The notes: generated from the letters alone by a model not told the origin. A stretch of DNA of 64,000 bases from Brevipalpus yothersi (GCA_003956705.1 QZCP01000412.1:7563-71562), one strand, 5' to 3'. Counted from the first letter of the stretch, positions 47,332 through 61,484 are shown. Made by a program: numbers and translations.

Positions 47332-50300
47332 TTACTCATTCTCTTCATCAGGTGTTTCTTCCACTTTTAAACGTTGTTGTTGTTTCTCTTTATTTCGCTC
47401 ATTAATTCTCGTAAAATGCTTTCGGGCACTTTCTCTTAGCTTTTGGGCAGTTTTACGGCCAGTTTGATTCACTAATTGAGCAAAAATCGTGTTCGTTTGA
47501 AGTAAATTATGGGGAACATCAAATTCAGATAGCTTTCCTTCATCCATAACCTGAAGATAAAATTGAGTAGAAAAAAAGAACAAAAATAATGATTCAAATA
47601 ATAATTGCAATATTCAAATAAATCCTCTTTCCGGAAAATAAGTTCACTCACCATAACTCGATCAGAATCGATAATAGTTTCCAATCGATGAGCATTTGTC
47701 AACACTGTACAATCTAGAAAACGATTTCGTATTACATGCTGTATAAGTTCATCCGTTTTACGATCCATGCTGGCAGTAGCTTCATCAATCATCAGAATTT
47801 TACTCTTTTTCAGTAATACACGGGCAAGACACATCAATTGACGCTGTCCAACGCTCATATTTTCACCACCCTCATAAGTGGCCATATTGAGATCACCATG
47901 ATTTTTGAGTATATGATCTTTCAATTGAACTTCACCGAGAACATTCCACAGCTCCTCATCAGTATGCTGATTTGATGGATCCAAATTAGATCGTATAGTG
48001 CCGGAAAAAATAATCGGCTCTTGTGGGATGATTGATACTTTATTTCGTAACACATTCAATGGTATACGACTTATGTTGACACCATCAATAAGTATAATGC
48101 CTTGCACTTCACTTAATCGATAGAGACATGAGAATAGGGATGTCTTACCGGAACCAGTACGACCAACTATACCAATTTTTTCACCTCCTTCTATCTTGAG
48201 ATTAATATTACACAATGCTGGTCGGGCTGATGTCTCCGAATATTGAAGGAAAACATTAACAAATTCTATCTCACCACGACTGGGCCATTCTTCCGGAAAA
48301 TCATCAGGTAATTGTTCACTTTGCACTTCTTCTGGGTACTTTTTGATTGCCATTAATCTTTCCACTGATTGCATTTGTACTTCAAATACAGTTGATTGGC
48401 GAACTGACCACTGGAACATTCCCGTCAACATGGTCACCTGTGATAGAGCAAGACCAGCACTTCCGGGTGGTATAACTATATTGATTGAAATGAATATATT
48501 TATTATCATGAATAATTTGAATTCAACGAAGGTTGAGAAAATCTCAGGAGAGAGAAGCAATAAATTGTTTTTCTCACATTTTGAAAATGTAACTACCAAT
48601 AAAGTGGTTAATATGTATATTAAACATGTCCAATCTGCCATAATACCCAACAATCGTGCGGTTGTTTGGCTTCCAAATCGAGTGGCCAATGTATCATCTA
48701 GATTTGCTGAAAATACTTGATGAACTTGCTTTTCCATTTGAAATGCTCGAATTGTTATTAATCCTTCAATAGAACTTGCAACATGACCATAAAGAATATT
48801 TTTGGCTATTGAATGACGATTGAAAGAAGAAAAATCAGATTTTATGCTGATAAATACACAAATCATGACTTACTCTTTCCCTCCAGAAATTTCATATTTC
48901 GACCAGTACCAATGTATAAGCAGCGTAAAATGAAAATTGTCACCAATAATCCAAGAGCTGGTGCTATCAAGTGTGTTGATACAAAAGCAATCATCACACC
49001 AACTCCTATGAGAGTGGAAAAATTCTGAATGATATAAGGAATGGTAGAAACTGAGCTTAATTGATCATATTAACAGCATTCTCTGTCTAGTCAATTTTCA
49101 CTTACCACAGATTGTTCATATGCTGTGGATGGTAATAGTTCATCCATTATTGTTATATCTCGAGAAAAACGAGCAATCAAAACGGCTATCGAAGGCATAA
49201 ATCGAAGCACAAATTTTAGATAAGAAGTGAAAAAGAGATTAAAAAATTTTGAAAGCCTGAAATCTCAGATTTGTCCTCATATCTCATCAAAGATAAGGGT
49301 GAAATAGGTAGGAAATAAAATATCTCTCTCTCTCTCTCTCTCTCTCTTTCGGACACTTAGTCAGAGATAAATTTTCTTGGAAAAGCCAGAAGTTCCCATG
49401 AGAGAATGGGTAATCAAGAATCTTGAAATAAATGATCAAATATATTACTATCCATTAAATTAAAATTCTCACCGAAAGGGGTTTGAACGAATGTGTCCAT
49501 AGGAGCTTTCATAACTTTGGAGAAGGCTGCATCGTGTAATATTTTAGCAGCTCTTATGGACATGTATAGGAACGATGAGGATCGAACATGTGTAGTTAAG
49601 AATAACGAAAAGGTCATCAGAAAATAAAGAGTGACGAACGAATCAGTTTTAGGATCTCCAGTCCATTCCCAATCCGGAAGATAAGTCCAGATATGAATGT
49701 CATCGAAAAGTCCTCCCTGTGAAAGAAAATTACACGAAGCAATTGAGAAGATGATGCAAGACCATAAAGTTTTTGAATAAAATATCACCTGTTTTTTTGG
49801 TGGATGAAGGGTATCATTGGATTTGAGGGATGATTTCAAATGATTCACCCATTCTTTGAGAACCAAATCATTTAAATGGAATAAAATTTGTGATAATAAT
49901 GTGGATGTGAACACTATTGCGCTTAACGTAAAGCTACACAAATTGGGAGGATTGAAATATTGTAGATAAATTTTCAATGGAATCGGAGTCGCAACTCTTT
50001 GTTTTTCATGGGCTTTTTTGGGTGCAAATTTTTCAACCGGAAGTTCGACAACTTCCGCCTCATGTTGTGGGGCAGCTGGATCAGATAGTTCTGAGGCCAA
50101 AGATGAATGGTAAGAACTGGCCGAGATGGAAGACATGAGTCGCGTTAGTCCTAATTCGCTAATTTTTTTGGTTGACAAAGATTGACTTGAAGCACCTTGA
50201 TCAGCTTCCACCTTGGAAAAATCAATGAAAATTATGAAAAGTTGTAATTTTGGTTGATTTTAGTCAATTAGGAATCAAATGGAAGCAATATATAAATAAA

Positions 50301-53300
50301 TATTGAATGAATTTGAAAATGTTCTTACTTCTCTCACTATTTCCTTTTTATAAGGGGATTTAGAAAAATCTGCATAACTATTGAAATACATTGCTTTACC
50401 ACGATTCAAAACGAGAATTTTTTCAGCTCTATTGAGAAAATTTACATGATGTGTGACCATGATGACGATTTTAGATCTCAAAAATACTCGTATACAACTA
50501 TATTTTGGATAAAAGTCATTAATCAATTGCAAAATTGGTCAAAATCAATAAACAAGATGATAATTTAGTGTACATATTCAAAGTGAACACTTTTGATCTT
50601 CTTTTTTGACGAGTTCAAGAGAGTTCACTTGAAATAAGTATTTAGTCCCCCGTATTATCACAAATTTTCGAACTTACTCTCGAAAAATCATATTCGACAC
50701 TCGACTGTCTAATGCAGCAAGAATATCGTCAAATAAGTATATGTCAGCGTCCTGATACAAGGCTCTAACATTGAATCCAACAGTTTGAAATGCATAATTA
50801 GTAAAGAATAGAATCAATCATAACTCATATTCATATTTGTATTGCAATTAATTTCGATTATTAACTAACCTTGCAAGTGCTAAACGAACTTTTTGGCCTC
50901 CACTGAGAGCTAATCCATGTTCCCCGACCATTGTTTTGTCTCTTAATGGTAAAAAATCAATATCTTTGTTCAAATGACTTACTTTTGTAACCTCAGCGTA
51001 TTTTGCGGGAATAAAAGGTTTACCAAGAAGAATATTATCCTTAAAAGAGCCATTTATTGTCCAAATATCTTGTGATACATAGCCAATTTTACCTTTTAAA
51101 GCCAATCTTTCCACACTTAACGGTATTTCACCGAGAAGTGCCAATAGAAGGGATGATTTTCCACTTCCTACAGGGCCGATGACAATTAACAAATCTCCAG
51201 GTTTCAATTGAAATGAAATGCCCGATAAACACGGTTCTTCTCTTTTATGATCCCAGAAAGCAGTTAAATTGACCACTTCAACGGAAACCTCTTCATTATC
51301 TTGGACAGGTCTATGAGTGTTCGCAACGTTTGGTAAAAGTAGAAATTTCTGAAACAAAATTCATTACATATGCTTAATGAATTCCAATTGGCCCTAAATA
51401 AGGATGAGGATCTATCTACATACATTTATTCGTTCAATAGTAACCAAAAGATCGGAAATAACAGAAATTGCTGTTGGAAATTGTGTTGTAAGTGTTGATT
51501 TGACTGTATTGAATAGAGCTACAGTGACAAAAACTTTTCGAGCTGTGAGACGATTTCCCAATAAAAGGTAAGTCAAAAAACAGGCAAATAATATTAATTT
51601 GGCTGTCACAAAGCTCAATGCCAAGTTGAATGATTTTAGCATCGTTGCAACTCGAACTTTAGTTATTTCTTGCCTGAAAAATCAAGAATAATTAGTTGAG
51701 CCGAAAGAAAAATCCATCAAATCTAGCATAGTTCACGGAAATAGCTCAAAAGTTTTATCCTTCGATTGGAAAATTCTTATAAACCTATGTAGTCTTATGA
51801 TGAGGCAAAAACCTCCTTTTTTGTTTTGAATTAACTGAAAGGATGCTCGCAATCGAATTATGAAGGCAGTTTGCTCAATTTATACGAGAAATTCGAAGGA
51901 AAACCATTATTTGAGATGGTTTCTATCAGAACTTGAGTTAGTTCTAAGAATTCAGCCAGAAAAAGCTCATTAACTAAACAAAAAGCTTCGATTGAATCCA
52001 TTTTGCGACTGATTCCATCACAAATTCTGGTTGGAACTACTTTCAAGACTCATAGGGTCTCAGAATCCAGATGATTTGAGACCTTCATTTGCAAAACTGT
52101 TAGAAGTTACCAAAATCGTTAGAATTATATTCTTCAATGCTATTTCAGGGTTTTCTAAAATACGATTCTGAAAAGTTTTCACATCGTCAATGGATATAAT
52201 TCCAACAGTTTTCATGATTCTTGCGATCGCGTAGAAGTTCGTTCAGATATTTTTTGATCTGTCCCCCTTTTTTTCATCTAACGGTAGAACTTCTATGCCA
52301 TTTCAGAATTTTTTGTGCACATACAGAACGAAATGAATTACCTTCTGATGAGACTGACAAGATCTGTATACGGTTTTTCCCATGCTTGCATCTTAATTGT
52401 TTTCATTGAGCTTAATATTTCACTCATCAAATTGACTCTTGAATCTCTAATAGATGCAATTTTGTTCTTAACTTGACCAAATTTTCTACCCATTATCGCT
52501 TGAAGAATGACAAAAATGAGCACTCCAATAGATGCAACCAAGTAAGCATAACCCAGTGAATAATAAAGTATTCCTGATATTATGAATATTTGAAGAGGAG
52601 CAAGCAATAAGGTGCAAAAGTACGAACAGCTCTTGGAAATATTGCAAAGAAAACTTTGAAACTCAATTTGCAGGAGAAATTTAGTTAATTAAATATGTCG
52701 TTTCAAATCTTACCTCTTCAAATTTATTGGCATCTATTGACATGAGGTTCAATAGGAATCCATTAGCAGATCCTCCCAATGATGGCCTAGAAATGACTAG
52801 AATTTTTTCCATAATTAATTGTAGAACAGCCCCTCTGATCTGTAATCCTTGTCGAGTATTTTGAATAACATATGGATGATGAGTTATGGCGTATGATAAT
52901 GAACAAAAAAAGAATCCAATCAAATACAGATTGGTCAATCTGGTATCCTGAAGTTCACCAGAAAATGAATCCAAAATCAGACCAAGCAATAGAGGTTGTG
53001 ATATTTTGATGATCAGTTCCTGAAAGGAGAAATTGAAATTGAACAATATTATCTCGAGATGCAGTTAAAAACTAAGAAAATGAAACAGATAGCTCAGAGG
53101 CCTAAAAAATTATACCTCATATCCACCAATAAATAAAGCATAGAGAATGTATTTCTTTCCATAAACTCTGAATATGGCTCGACCAATGTCTGGATCTTTT
53201 CTACCAAGCTCTTCACTCCAAGCTCTATTGAAATAGTTGTAATCAGTGAGATTCGAATTAAAATAGCTCAAAGAGTCAAAAACTTACCTTTTCAACTTTT

Positions 53301-53556
53301 CAGCATTTCTCAAAGATTCCTCTGACTTATTACATCGATAACAATGTTCAAATTCGATTTCACCTCGATATCCGAGTTTAAACAGTCTAATAGCCCAACT
53401 TAAATGGAAAAAATGATGGAAATGAAAAAAAATCTAATACAGGAATTTTTTTTGGTCAGCTTACCAGAAAAACAATCGACTGATGAATGCTGGAGTACAA
53501 CAAATAACCTCTTTGTCGTAAGGTGAAGGTCTAGTGAATTTATTTCTGTATTCCAT
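47332..53556 (-). CDS. ABC transporter, subfamily C (MRP4-like)
   Basis: This is a full ATP-driven exporter with two six-helix membrane domains and two nucleotide-binding domains. Sixteen minus-strand exons join in phase: 53465-53556, 53288-53398, 53116-53224, 52714-53019, 52342-52631, 51424-51673, 50870-51348, 50678-50764, 50329-50497, 49789-50211, 49473-49716, 49106-49185, 48874-49024, 48578-48805, 47652-48475 and 47332-47550, giving 1353 residues (human ABCC4 1325). NBD1 has GPVGSGKSS (about 445), YVSQDIW, LSGGQKVRLALAR (about 534), Walker B DIYLFDD and VTHH. NBD2 has GRTGSGKTS (about 1111), IPQEPIIFSGT, MSVGQRQL (about 1213), ILMIDEATASMD and AHRL. NBD1 has Asp in place of the catalytic Glu, usual in ABCC proteins. 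There is no N-terminal TMD0, as in MRP4. Likely substrates are organic anions and conjugates, by family. The start MEYRNKFTRPSPYDKE precedes the conserved RLFFCWAIRLFKLGYR. Confidence 0.96.
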
Positions 53557-54793
53557 CTATGGTTTCCAATACACTTAATCAACATAATCCAATCGAAAGG
53601 ATATGGCAATTAAGCAAATGAGGAGTTTATTAGTGCATGGTAGTAAATCACAGTAATTCAATTACGAATCCTCCTATCATGAGTACAGCAAGTTTCGGAA
53701 TATAAGCAAACATTTCCAACCAACTTTTATCTGTTATAACGATAACGATAACTCGAAAACCTTCAATATTTTTGTTCCAGAACTGAATTGCATAAAAATT
53801 TTCTCCAAAAATTCTACCATTACAGAAATCTTGATTTCTTAAATTATTCACATCGAACAATGCTCTAATTAGCCAAGTATATTAACTCACCCCTTAGTTA
53901 TCATCTCTTGTTATTTAAATAAAATCATTTATAAGAGAGAGAAAGAGAAAGAGAAAGAAAGAGAGAGAGAAAAACTATTCTATCAATATCAGGCACAGGA
54001 TGGCGCAAGGCTCATGGTCCACTTTTGAGCGCGAAAAAAATTTTATCTCACTTTTTCGGGAGCTTCTCACTCAGCATTCTGAGCCCAACAATTCTCACTC
54101 AGAAGAACGCTTTACGAAAAGTCTCAGTTTAGGCTTAGAGAGGCATTCTGAGCAAACGGAATATATACACGATATTCCGGATAGCGTGTAGTCAACGTTG
54201 TGTTAATTGCATTTCTATGTATCGACAGATCAGCTGATCAGTGGAGAGTTAATTAAAAAATTTTCTCATTTTCAGCTCCATTGGACTTTTGAATTGCTTT
54301 TCTCTCTTTTTTTCAACTTTTGTGTCGGTTGATAATTATTCTACTGGTTAAGTGTGATTTTTTCTTCTGTGGTGAAAAATTTAGCAATTTTGTGATGAAT
54401 GTTTCATCGAACTGATTGACCAATCAAGCCGGAAACTAACGAACATAAACTTGGATTATATCTACTCATAAGTGATCATCATCATCAAATGGGCCTTCTT
54501 GTGGCTCTAATTGAGTACAATTTTTATCGGATTGATTATGATTTATTGATAATCAAAATCTTATAATCGATTTGAGTTACAATACCAATACAAGTGTACA
54601 TGGTGTCCATCAAGAGAGCTACCCATATGAACGTGAACAATTGTGTGTGTTAATTACCATCAAAGTGATTTGACAATCAATCGGATTATACATATATATG
54701 AACTCATCAACACATTATTGTTGACCGGCTAAGGAATATATACCCTACTTAAACTTTTGACCATAACACAAAAAAAATACATCCAACATCATT
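53557..54793. other. Divergent intergenic region between ABCC and the Ser-rich gene
   Basis: These 1.2 kb hold the promoters of two divergent genes. GA-rich sequence lies at about 53935-53970. A 63-codon frame at 54000-54191 contains GCATTCTGAGC twice (54074-54084, 54143-54153) and TCTCACTCAG twice, but has no recognisable protein content. The stretch after 54200 is AT-rich and probably 5' UTR of the downstream gene. A minus-strand frame at 53648-53860 lacks an ATG and family similarity. Confidence 0.45.
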
Positions 54794-55686
54794 ATGTATT
54801 TCACAGTAAGTTCTCATTGTTTTTCTTTTCTTCTCGCTCTTAATTACCCATCTCGAATAGAATAATATCTTCTCCTCATGTAACAACATTTAATTGGAAA
54901 CGATATTCTTTGTTTCTCACCACTTTATCAGCTTAATGTTCACGCTTTTCCTCCCAATATTCATCAGTGGCTAATAATTCTCATCCCATTTCCTTTGCTA
55001 ATCTCTTCCATCCAACCTCTTTTGGCCCTTGTTCACCTCTCTCTTCCCATCATCTCTTCAGCCCATTCCTTTTCTATCCATGAAGATGGGGCACATTAAT
55101 CAAAATTATAATGATGATCATTGTGCGGACTTTTTTCTTCTTCTTCATCTCTTCTCTAATATTTATATACACATACATATATATATCTAAGTGATCCCCG
55201 GACGATGTTGATGCTCTTGGGCTCATATTAAATATCTTCTCTCTCTCTTTAATATTTTCGCCTCTTTATTCTCTCTCTATCAGGTCTCATTTGTGTATGC
55301 CGCCGGCCTTGTGCTTTTAAGTGCCTCATGTGAGCCGATCAGACAAGCATCATACCGGATCAGCACCTCCGAATCATCATCCACATCCTCATCCCCATCA
55401 TCTCCATCATTATATTCTTCTTCTTCTTCTTTATCATCTTCCTTCTCATCCTCATCTCCTTCTTCACCATCATTTTTACCATCCATCGGACTATTATCAT
55501 CGTCCCCTTCTTCCGATGGTCATCGTGCCATGAGCACTGCTTTCACACTGACCACTGGTCTCAATTTTGGCACAGGATTATCACCGGCCCTACTTTCGTC
55601 CAGTGGCCGAAGTGCCGCTCCAGGCCAGCCATTTGGCCTCAGGAAACAACTCGGAGGAGTCCAAGCCAAATACAAAGATTCAACGG
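54794..55686 (+). CDS. N-terminal part of a secreted Ser-rich protein
   Basis: ATG 54794 opens a four-codon first exon (MYFT, 54794-54805) ending at a perfect donor (gtaagt). Exon 2 (55284-55686) starts after ctatcag and ends at ACGG|gtaagt, leaving one base for the next exon. Together they give MYFTVSFVYAAGLVLLSASCEP, a convincing signal peptide assembled across the intron, which supports the join. Then follow a Ser/Pro-rich run (about residues 38-80), a short ordered stretch (STAFTLTTGLNFGTGLSPALLSS) and a basic segment (FGLRKQLGGVQAKYKD). About 138 residues are encoded before the open donor, so the gene continues downstream. I do not recognise the family; the length of Ser repeats on TCA/TCT/TCC codons invites caution. 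Confidence 0.6.
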
Positions 55687-56637
55687 GTAAGTGTTTTGGC
55701 CATTAATCACTTCACTTTCATACCCCTAGACTGTGTGTGTCAAATATTCGCACAAACCGATGACGATGATAAAGTTCTTACATATATTTATGCAGTCTCT
55801 CTCTCTTTTTCTCTCGTTAAATGAACGTACAATGAACATGTACATTTGTCTATGTTAGTTTTCTTTATCTCTCTCTCTCCTCCCAATCATTTGCATACAC
55901 ATGTGAGAACTAAAGAACTATGGACTATCTTGCTAGGGAAAAAAATATTATCACTTCATACATATGCATATTTGTTTCTCTCATTTGGGAAGATAGAGAG
56001 AGAGAGAAACAAAATTCTTTCACTTGATGATACTTACCCGTATACATTGCACTTCCGAACTTTAATTTGTATTTCTCATACTTGAGCTTATGCCTTGTAA
56101 CTTTTTTTCGATCGACCATGAATTCATGAATATACTGGAGTGCGTTCACCATGAATTATAACTGCCACTATCTATCGTCTTGTGTTTGAAACATATTATT
56201 ATTGCTTATTATTTGCTTATTTATTCATATGTGATGCTGAGGCTGCTTGATTTTCTTTCTCTCTTCCCTTTCTCCTCTCTCTCTCCCTCTCTCTGTTAGC
56301 TTCATTCTTCTTCTTCTTCATCTTCTCTCTTTTTCTCTTCTTAATCTTTTCCTCTCATATTTACCTGTGAGCAGTTCGGGACACTTTACGATGAGCGTCA
56401 CGAACAGGATTTGAATTATTTAAACGAGTTGCAATGAATTCTCTTGATTTTCTTCTTCAACCAGTAAACTTTTGCAGGGCAAATAGAGAGAGAGAGAGAG
56501 AAAGATAGTCAATGATGATTATTGCCCAAGCTACTCCTCAGCTTCCAGGGAAATTTTGCTGAACTTTTCTTCTGGAAAAAATGAGCTCGAAATAAGAAGA
56601 AGGATGGATGAAAGGTGGAAGATGCAAGAAAAAGAGT

Positions 56638-56685
<48 letters not shown>

Positions 56686-59210
56686 AAGGGGTGGACAAAA
56701 AGTGACCACAAGAAAAAGTTACTCCTTGTTTTTGGTGGAAATATCTTTTCCTCTCCTCCTTCCTCTGCATGAGAAAAGTATTTTTTTTTCCAACTGATGT
56801 TCATTTCCACTTCGTTATTCGTGCCGCACTCATACTTCACTTTTTGACTGAGTGAAAATTGAACTTTTCGCCCGGGTCCTGCCAAAAATTCTCGTTAACT
56901 TTTGAGTAAGAGAGAGAGAGAGAGAGAGTAAGAGAGCTGTGTATAGTACATATATTCATCTGGTTCGTGATTCCCATACGGAACGGGGCCGATCAGCCCT
57001 GACCACAGGGATTCCACCGAATGGCCACGGTCGATCGGTTAAAGTCTTGATGCCCATTTCAATTAGACATACTCATTGGACATTTTGCAGTACATTGAGA
57101 GGAAGAGAGAGAGAGAGAGAGAAAGGAAGAGAAGTGCTTGGGAGTTGAGCAGAACACTAAGTCTGTGTGAATATTTTTTCACTGGAAATGAGAGGGAGAG
57201 AGAAAGAGCGCGCGTTATTCTAGAAACGTTAGCCACTAATTGTTGTTTGTGGCTAAATTGCTTCGTGTCATGTGAAAATTTTTCACCATAACCATAGCCA
57301 CTGAGTGAGAGTTAAAGAGAAAAAGCTTGAAGATTTTCAAGTACACATACACATACACACAGATAGAGAGTGAGACTGATTTATTTCGGCAACCAAAAGA
57401 TCATCAATTTGAGACTTTTGGAAAAATATGCCATCAAATATCTTTTCTTCCTCTTATATTCCTATTCGTTTTGCTTTTCTGTTAAACAAAAATTGTTATT
57501 CTTCAATAGCTTTTCTTTTCTCTTTCTCTTTCTCTCTCCAGTCAATCCTCTAGTCATGATTTCAATTCTACTTACTACACATCTCATCACAAGGCTGTCT
57601 ATCGAATTTTTTTCTGTTTCTCTCTCTTCCACTGTTGACTGGTGAAACAAATCTTCTTGCCCTTTGCTCACGTCAAGAAGATGATATAGAATAGGGTTTC
57701 TCATGAATTTTCCAATCTTCTTCCTTTCTCTCTCTCTCTCTCTCTCTCTCCCAAAAATCATCATCATGTATCAATGCCCTTAGGATAAAATGTTTCTCAT
57801 CACATTCGGAAAACACGGGGCAAAAGAGGAGAGAGAGAGAGAGGTTCTAACGTTCTGAACTTGGGGAGTTCAGCTGTATCATTACACAGATGCCGATACG
57901 ATTTGGAATGATGAAGGGCACCATAGAGTAAAAGTGATAGAGAGAAGGAAAAATGATGATCAAAATGATTCCTCTGTGTGTATTATATACAACATAATGC
58001 TAAGCGGACCCATTACATACACAGTGTGAGTGTGTGTGTGCCTTGGTGCCTATATAATTTAATTCCAATTGACTTTGGGTGGATGCAATTTGGATTCCTT
58101 TTCTCTCTCTCTCTCTCTCTCTCTCATTCACTCACCTTACCATACCATTTGAATTTGAATCATGATTTGGTATGATGAATAATAATATTCATGTGTATAT
58201 ATGTGTTGTGCTTATTGGACACGAATGAAACAGTACGCCAAACAAGAAAATCAAGTGGAGGAGTAATAATCTGAACAGTGACCAACACGATTTTTTTTCT
58301 CTCTCCCTCTAATTTATATAAATATATTTCCATCGGAATATGAAACCGAAGGCGTTTTTCGTGTACCCATCAGATTGAAATCATTCCATGAAACTATGCC
58401 CCTCACATCATCATAACCCCCATCAAAAATCACCATCAAATTTGCGTGGTCACCAAATTATATGCATCACATACCAAACACATTCAAACATATCACCATG
58501 AACACAATCATCAAGTGTATTGACTTTCTTCACTTGGCCATGGCCAATGGATCAAATTCCCGGCCAATTGAGATACTCTCTCTCTCTCTCCCATACACTT
58601 TCAACATGTACCTTTTCTTTTTCTCTCTCTCTCTCTCTCAAAGTGATTAGCATTATTTGAATAACATGTCGGCAAGAGAAAAAGTCAAACTCTTCAAGAT
58701 TGTTTACATGGATATGCAAGAAGAGAGAGAGAGAAAAAGAAAGCTGATTGTTGGCAAACAGCTAGTTGAAACAAATAACTTTTTCAAATTACCATCTCTC
58801 TCTACTTACACAAGGATCACCGAAATTTGCTTTCTCTCTCTCTCTCTCTTCTCTTCTCTTGGTTCCACTTTGACCCGCTCTTTTTGCTCTCCTTTTTTTC
58901 ACCACTCGAATGGCAATACATATACATATACACACACATATTTTCACACAAGAAGGTCAAAGGAGAGAGAGCAGAGAGAAAATCAGTGTGTCCAGACACT
59001 AGGAAAAAGAAAGACTTAGGAGAGAGTAGAGTAAATCCTGAGAACTTGCTGATGCTGATGGCAAGTGGAGACAAGAGAAGAGGAAGAAGAAGAGGAACGT
59101 CTTATCTTTTTCTCTTCGCTGTTTGGTGCCCTGTTTCAACAAACGATCTTGATTTGGAATCATTTTTCTCTCTATTCTCTTGCGTTTTCTCTCTCTTTAA
59201 CTGTGTCCAG

Positions 59211-59319
59211 TGCCAGAAGAAGAAGAGAGAAACCGTGAAAAAGAAGTGAAAAAAGTTCTAAGCCGGTCACCAAGAAAAGGAATGCCTAAATGTTTACCCC
59301 GACCATTTCGAGCAATTTC
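59211..59319 (+). CDS. Candidate exon of the Ser-rich secreted gene
   Basis: After acceptor ctgtgtccag the frame that receives the single leftover G from 55686 reads VPEEEERNREKEVKKVLSRS then PRKGMPKCLPRPFRAIS. It is charged and non-repetitive, unlike its CT-rich surroundings. The donor is unclear (TTTCA|gtacca is weak), and the frame continues into a CT microsatellite. The intron would be 3.5 kb. Provisional. Confidence 0.3.
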
Positions 59320-59340
59320 AGTACCAATATTTGCTCATGA

Positions 59341-59344
<4 letters not shown>

Positions 59345-59408
<64 letters not shown>
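59345..59408. repeat. (CT)n microsatellite
   Basis: About 64 bp of uninterrupted CT. Confidence 0.97.
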
Positions 59409-59410
<2 letters not shown>

Positions 59411-61418
59411 CAGCTATGTGGGTCCGGTCATTCTTAGCGAGAAACTTTCTGTCTCTCTTTTTTTTATGGCATTCCTCTTTCTTTTCACTTACTGTTTGGA
59501 CTTGTTATTCTTCAAATAGCAAGTGCACACCGAAAAAAGAAGGAGAGCGAGGTTAGGCTTAGGCAAAGTAGAGAGAGAGAGAGTTGCAAGTGAAAAAAGC
59601 AAGAGTGACCAGAGGATTGGCTTGACCATAAGTATTGGGTTTGACATTCGAAAATGGTGGATATTTTGGTTTGATTTTCTATCTCACTTGAGCCACTGGC
59701 TGGCTTGGAGACCAAGAAAAGAGAAAGAGGAGAGAGACCTGAGATTGTTTTACTTCCTTTTCCATCCTCTAGTTTCCTTTTCCTCTTTTTCTTTTTCTCG
59801 CCCAACTCTCTTTGCTTCTTCTTTTCGCTCACCAATCTACACCATTTGGACACATCCTTTTGCATCTTCTTCAACAGCATCTCAGCATTTCTTTTTTTTT
59901 TCTCCTTTCTCTTCACTCTTTCAGCATCCTCATCCCTACTCTTTCTTTCTCTTACTTCTACCATACTTTACGCTTTCTCAACTAGTCCAACTTCTCTCTT
60001 CTCTACATCTCTCCAAAGTAATGTAATCTGTCATCACTGTATTGTTCCCATGGTAGCTCTTCTTCTTCTTCTTCTATTTCTTTATCATCATTTATGCGTT
60101 CTATTCCACACACTTCCCTGGAATCATCATGAAGACATTTCCCCATGAACGTTTTCTCACTTTTGTTAGCTGCATTTGATTCTTGACTCTCATTCCATCG
60201 AATATATGAAGCTAACAAATTCTCATCCACTTGCCATCAATTCTTACATCTTACATCTCTTCTCTATGTCTCCCACTATTATTTCACATACTGATCCACT
60301 GAGCCAAATCAACTTTTATATCACTTCCATCACTACTACCACTACTACTGGATCTACTCTGTTTTCACTTGTTTACCACCGATTGTGTTATCATCATCAT
60401 CCTCATCCTTCCCCCATACACACACCCTACAGTGATCCACATACCAAGTGATCTTATACCGCATCATTTTGCTCCAATAAAAATTTGCTATCCAAGATGC
60501 TGTGAAGAATACACACATGCCTGTGAGTGGTGTGGTGTGTACGTTCAAAGGTGTATTTCATCATATGATGGATGAGTTTCATGGGAACTGTTCAAGTGGA
60601 CTCAATGTGTTGGGAAAAGAAAGAGAGAGAAAGGAATGTTTTTGGAATACAAAAGAAAAACAAAGGCAAACATAATCACAATTGATTGGCCATATTAAAC
60701 TAACACATATGCACACAAATTCTCTTCATTGATTGACGGAGAAAAAGAGAAAAAGCAAATTGTATTGAGCAAGGAAAACATTCATATATGTGTGTCTAGT
60801 CTGTTTCGATATATATACAGATTACATCATCAGAATCGTATTCTATCGTATTTATTCGAATTTATTTCGTTTTCGTTTTGCTGGACTCCTTATTGGCTTG
60901 GACATACACATTACTTCACATCACATCTTCATTCCATTGCATTGCATTTGCCACATCAATTTGCCATCCCTTTTTCCATCCCTGGATCCTGACAATCTTC
61001 GATTGAAAGGCATTCATAACTAATTTATTCGACCAGACCTTTATTGGAAGAATAACCTGTACCCATGGTATACACCTTTCAATCCTCCGAATCGAAATGA
61101 TCAGAAAGATATGATGATGAAAATAAGAAGATGATGAAATAGAGAGGGAGAGATGGAAGTCAACATGAACAAAACAGCATCATACAAGGAAAATTATTCC
61201 ATAGGTTCATGGAAAAAGATTGGCTTATATCTTCGTATACATTAGATTATTCTCACACAACTCTCTTTTCTCTCTCCTTCTTTCTTTTCTCTTATAATAA
61301 GGTTACAGAAACATTCTTCTTAGGCTTCAATTTTTCTCTCTCTCTATGTTCATCTAGTAAAGCAATTTCTATCATCTTCTTCTTTTTCATTGCATCCCTT
61401 ATCCTCACCTCAATTTTT

Positions 61419-61422
<4 letters not shown>

Positions 61423-61481
<59 letters not shown>
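61423..61481. repeat. (CT)n microsatellite
   Basis: About 59 bp of uninterrupted CT. Confidence 0.97.

Positions 61482-61484
<3 letters not shown>

Noticed and set aside
53648..53860. Minus-strand hydrophobic frame upstream of the ABCC start, considered as an extra N-terminal exon
   Set aside because: It has no suitable ATG, an in-frame stop just upstream, and no match to ABCC N-termini; the conserved N-terminus begins properly at 53556.
59523..60148. Overlapping frames on both strands near 59.5-60.1 kb
   Set aside because: Composition follows CT/GA-rich sequence; frames in several phases are equally open and none is recognisable.
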